A DNA stretch of 64,000 bases, from positions 5,162,501-5,226,500 of the forward strand of contig CM024191.1 in the NCBI GenBank assembly GCA_013433145.1. The letters run 5' to 3'. The notes under the pieces are model-generated. The model saw only the letters and a list, made by a program, of their open reading frames with translations. It did no database searches and was not told where the DNA came from. This document shows positions 60,801 through 64,000 of this stretch, piece by piece (position 1 is the first letter of the stretch; every line of letters starts with the position of its first letter). The translations under genes were made by a program, and so were the position numbers. The DNA is from Ascaris suum (taxonomy: Eukaryota > Nematoda > Chromadorea > Rhabditida > Ascarididae).

Positions 60801-63519
60801 TGAGTTGAGACGATCGTTGTTTGCTGAGGCGCCTCCTCATAGTCTAGCTCCTCTGGTTTTTCCTTGAAATCATCGATGTGATCCATGTCTTCAGCAGCAG
60901 CGATGCGCCTATCCGATGGAGAAGGCGAAGCTGATCTCTCTTCTCGCCTCCGATTCATCTCGACTGATTCATCTGACACACTCATAGTACTTCCCTCTCG
61001 AGCATCTTCGTTTTTCGCATCGACTGTTTTCACCGCTTCCCGATTGGAAGGCTTCAGACTTGTGTGCACATCGACCGTCACTACACCCTCTCCTCCGTTG
61101 TTGACTTCGTCGGTAGCGCTTTTCCAACGACGCTGTCGCTCTTCAGGCATGTCTGCCTTCGATTCTACAAACAACAATAACTGCGCATAAGAAGATTCAC
61201 TTCACTAAAACGTGATAGTCGCTTCTTATTTATATAACAATCCAATAATCAAATGGGCAATCTTCACAAATAAATACTTCATTTGAGGGCACTAATCATT
61301 GCGAGATTACGATCAAGAAACCCTGATTCCACGTTTACCGAATTCTGCTCCTTAAATAAACTAGCATCAACTGTAACTTCAATGAAATCATTCTGTACCG
61401 TTTGCTGTCTCGCCATAGGAGAAAAGTTGCAGTTGCAGAAAGTAAAATAGCCTTTCATTAAAAGCATAGAAATCAGCAGAAAGACTCTCATCTTAAAAAA
61501 AAAAGCATTTAAGCGAAAAAGCGCACCTGCATGAGAAGCGTGTGATTCATCGGAGCTTGGTGAAGCCGTTGCTCGTACGCTGCTCTCTTCTTTGTCATCC
61601 TCTTCCTCCAATGCTGCATCCTAAAATCAACCAGCACATCATTAACAGAAAGCACGACTCCCTAATAATAAATACACTATTTAATGACCTCATATTGGAC
61701 GGCAAGAAGTCGACAATTCGAATATGAAACTTGCAATAAGACGACATTTTATTATAAATAAAAATTCTGCAAGCTGTTTTCGCTTTTCAACTTCGCCTCT
61801 GAAGATTCACACCTATTTCGCTTCTCCAATAAGCTTAAAAGGTTCACGTTTTTTAGTAAAAACAAGTGTCATCATAATAAAACTATGGAGAATAAAGTTC
61901 ATCGCATGCAAGAAAGACTGCAGCGACGTACCATATAATGCATTCTCCGAAACCTCTTCGTCGATCTTATAGAGGTACATTTGCAAGGAACGCTCTAGCA
62001 AATATCTCTCTATTCAAGAAATAGAAGCACAGCGTCGATTACACAAAGCATGTGGCAAAGAAAATGCGGAGGAGTCAAACTAGACTATAGACTACAGACA
62101 TCAAAATACATTGCTTAGCATTCTCAAGTTTAAAGAGTCGAAGAGATGCACACCAATAAACACAGTCGTACAAATTAACAGGCCACCTCCATTATGCAAC
62201 TTTATGAAAGAAGTTTGCGCAAAATTACGCAAAAAAGCTTAAAGCAATCACCTTTTTCAACAGCATTCATCTATCCACTCAGAAGAAATGCACTAACTGT
62301 TAATGATATTAACATGAAGAAATATTCTGCTCGAAAACACGAATTCAAAATGACCACTGACCGACTCAATAACGTCCTTCGAAAGCGATGTGGGTGCGGC
62401 ATCCGCTGCATCGGCAGTCTCTTTCTGAGTTCGATCGGTTGCCAACATTCGATCTTCCTTGGTAATTGCTTTCGACCTAGCGGATAAACAGATTAGCGGA
62501 TTTCCGCTCACGATACCCAAAAAACTTACGACTTTTCTGACCGAAAGAGATAAAGAAATGTACAATTTTGTGTTTAGTTTCGATCGATAAAGAAACTCTG
62601 CTAGCATTTTTATCAGTAAAACTCTTATCAGACGAATTGCAAATTTCTAATAGCAACGTATGTAGGCGTATATGATATCAGAGAAAGAATATGACGGCAT
62701 TTTGACAGTGCTGACATTACGAGCCTGCTAGTGCAAACAAAAAAGGTAACAAGTCATCCTTGGCTATAACCCTTTACATGAGTGGTTCTCAAACCTACTA
62801 ACCATCCAAGTGCTCTAAGCAGCAGTTTCCATCCACTTTGCGGGTGGCAATTTAGGCAATCAGGACGAAATCTGGTTAGAAAGTCTGTGTTAAAATATGG
62901 TAAAAAAGTCTAATCAAGTTGTGTTAACCCCCCCCCCCCCGGTTATTTATTCTGTATAAATCGAGCCAGAAGTGAAACTTTGAAGAATTATTTAGAAGAT
63001 GAAGCAGGTATTTAAAGTCCCTTCCCTTATGCACCACTATCTAAGCAAGACTAAAATATAATATGTGGACTTCCACTTCGCACGGTGTTCTATAAAGTAT
63101 AAACGAAAGGCAACAATACCGGAAAAGTAGACAATACAAGTTCCTTTTTTAGTGACGAAGACACCAGCATAAAACATACTTGGACATCCGCAATACGTAC
63201 CACTGCTACAATTTACAATCTACACTACAACAACAACTTTAGATACCAGCTACCCAAACAGGACAATAAAAAAGTAATGGATAAAACAAAATTTCTATAA
63301 GATACAGCAATAACGACCGGTTATAAGAGATAATACCTATATAAAGATCAAAAAAAGTACTAAAAGAAGAGGAAGCAACTTACTCCACTTCAACATGTTT
63401 TGCTTCATCGCGCTCCTTCATTACTACGGCGCCAATCTCGCTGACCGCTAACGTTGATTTCTGTGCGTCGAGACCGGCTTTCGACGAATCGCTCTCTTTT
63501 CCTGAATCGAAGTCTCCAT
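54651..63519 (-). CDS. acin-1: Acinus homologue (RRM/RSB/RS protein), 3' ten exons
   Basis: Acinus is the scaffold of the ASAP complex with RNPS1 and SAP18. It links splicing and the exon junction complex and is implicated in apoptotic chromatin condensation; it acts in the nucleus. Traced minus-strand exons in order: 63519-63384, 62476-62362, 61620-61527, 61164-60791, 57983-57855, 57284-57177, 56908-56648, 56096-56000, 55340-55249, 54869-54651. All ten share compatible phases and GT/AG ends and give about 541 residues to the stop at 54651. The order is acidic/Ser-rich region, RRM, basic linker, RSB motif, RS tail, as in animal acinus. The first visible exon begins in phase 1, so 5' exons (SAP domain region) lie beyond 64000. 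The symbol follows the C. elegans gene name as I remember it. Confidence 0.88.
55249..55340 (-). CDS. acin-1: acinus exon: RSB motif
   Basis: The exon encodes EAEKTVKTADELFKKTTTQP, then AIYFVALTDQQ. The LDDLF-KT-A-P-IYWLPLT pattern of the RNPS1-SAP18 binding (RSB) motif is preserved as ADELFKKT--QPAIYFVALT, with Phe-Val replacing Trp-Leu. Splice sites are TTTACAG and CAG/GTTTGA. The first two bases complete a Glu codon from the upstream exon, which supports the joined model. Confidence 0.9.
56000..56908 (-). CDS. acin-1: acinus exons: basic/charged linker
   Basis: Exons 56908-56648 and 56096-56000 encode LARHAEADKRASEGKSKKTL, a Ser/Arg-rich stretch ending ERKRARSRSPPGRNDV-like RSRSPPGRND, then ASSDKRKRGERLELVHEERK and a Ser-rich end. 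No folded domain is visible. The region probably contains nuclear localisation signals and phosphosites. The donor of the second exon (GACAAG/GTTCTT) carries one base that pairs with the RSB exon. Confidence 0.82.
57177..57983 (-). CDS. acin-1: acinus exons: RRM domain
   Basis: Exons 57983-57855 and 57284-57177 form the acinus-type RRM. The first encodes VLMIRQLTRPFTSKQLQQML, then GTIVEGGFWIDNIKSTCIVK; the second encodes YSTVEEAIVARGRLHNVVW, then PPHSPKTLKVDYSDDDG. The RPFT--QL--LL--GT-VE--FWIDKIKSHC-V pattern is specific to acinus and not to general RRMs. The RNP1 position is a divergent STCIVKY. Both exons are in phase 0. Confidence 0.93.
57984..60790 (-). other. 2.8-kb acinus intron
   Basis: This separates the acidic exon from the RRM exon. 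It holds only short unrecognised frames. A GC-rich patch around 58860-59010 stands out from the AT-rich background and could be an internal promoter or old insertion. No tRNA or repeat array was seen. Confidence 0.5.
60791..61164 (-). CDS. acin-1: acinus exon: acidic/Ser-rich region
   Basis: The exon encodes SKADMPEERQRRWKSATDE, a Val/Thr-rich part, MSVSDESVEMNRRREERSAS, SPSDRRIAAAEDMDHIDDFK, and ends QTTIVSTQEKE. ERQRRW resembles the conserved EKRRRRWGSS-type motif seen before the RRM of animal acinus. The acceptor is GTTTGTAG and the donor GAG/GTAGTT. It joins directly, in phase 0, to the RRM exon across a 2.8-kb intron. Confidence 0.87.
61527..63519 (-). CDS. acin-1: acinus exons: N-terminal visible part
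   Basis: Exons 63519-63384 (GDFDSGKESDSSKAGLDAQK, ending DEAKHVEV), 62476-62362 (SKAITKEDRMLATDRTQKE, ending SLSKDVIES) and 61620-61527 (DAALEEEDDKEESSVRATAS) are joined by phase. The sequence is acidic and Ser/Lys-rich with no recognisable fold. Carry bases fit at both joins and into the 61164 exon. These are the weakest exons of the model because their content is low-complexity. Confidence 0.75.
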
Positions 63520-64000
63520 CTAAAATATACTGTACAGATCGAACAAACGCGATAAGAATCTCTGCCTAGTTTGTTAGTTTTTCCAATTTTCCTTCAGGTG
63601 CTTTTCACCTTACAAAAGAAAACGAAACGGCTAACTTTATGTGACAACTACCACTGCGGCAATTGTTTACTACCAACTCAGCGACAATCTCCAATGATAA
63701 CAGTGCCTTCAGCTAAAGTATGCTCAGAATGACAATCGGTCTTATGATGCGGTAGAGCCCCACAGGTCCGTGTGCGTAGGAGTGGTGAAGTGAAAAAGAG
63801 GAAAGGGAAAGGAGGAAGGAAGAAGAACACACAGGAGTTAGTCCCCCTTCACCTCTTCGAGTCGAGAGAAGGATGAACAGATGGTTTCGCCAACGTTAAA
63901 AGGAGGGAGAGTGCCAAAGACGTCAGCTGTCCTTAACAGCAAAGAGAAGCTGTGGGATCGTTTACATCAAAGAACAAAAGTTTAGACAGAAAACAACCCA
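63520..64000. other. Upstream acinus intron, purine-rich segment
   Basis: Probably the intron before the first visible acinus exon. About 63780-63920 is purine-rich on the plus strand, hence pyrimidine-rich on the coding strand. I could not place another exon here. Confidence 0.4.

Noticed and set aside
61932..62001. Candidate acinus exon with KIDEEVSENALY
   Set aside because: It would need a one-base carry that does not fit the phase-0 junction between the exons at 62362 and 61620, which join well without it.

Overview
The window is nuclear DNA of a nematode, most likely a clade V parasitic strongylid such as a hookworm or relative. This rests on spliced genes with T-rich acceptors, AT-rich introns, protein matches that I recall from Caenorhabditis elegans, and a decayed RTE-type LINE. 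No species is claimed. Nothing bacterial, no CRISPR array and no confident tRNA or rRNA was seen.

Left half (625-36385, plus strand): the 3' part of the giant muscle gene unc-89 (obscurin homologue). I traced 29 exons by matching splice sites, phase and protein content. They encode about 1,490 residues: half an Ig domain, a complete Ig domain, kinase domain PK1, a long interkinase linker, an Ig domain, an FN3 domain, and kinase domain PK2 ending at a stop codon. PK1 is split by an intron of about 12.5 kb. PK1 lacks the ATP-anchoring lysine. PK2 keeps that lysine but has Asn where the catalytic-loop Asp should be.

Middle (36386-54650): intergenic and repeat-rich. It holds a short inverted repeat, an old tandem block with a period near 850 bp (39.07-41.1 kb), an AT-rich stretch, a 5'-truncated and frameshifted RTE-like LINE on the minus strand (43.36-45.11 kb), and a 4.6-kb satellite (45.78-50.35 kb). 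The satellite is built from an 18-bp monomer arranged in four recent higher-order copies of about 972 bp. Its monomer repeatedly contains AGATCAAAG, a perfect TCF/LEF (POP-1) binding motif.

Right part (54651-63519, minus strand): most of an acinus homologue (acin-1-like). Ten exons were traced: an acidic/Ser-rich N-terminal region, an RRM, an Arg/Lys-rich linker, the RSB motif that binds RNPS1, and an RS tail. Its 5' end, including any SAP domain, lies beyond the window. The two genes converge on the repeat-rich spacer. They act in unrelated processes: M-line assembly and signalling for unc-89, splicing/EJC-linked RNA processing for acinus.
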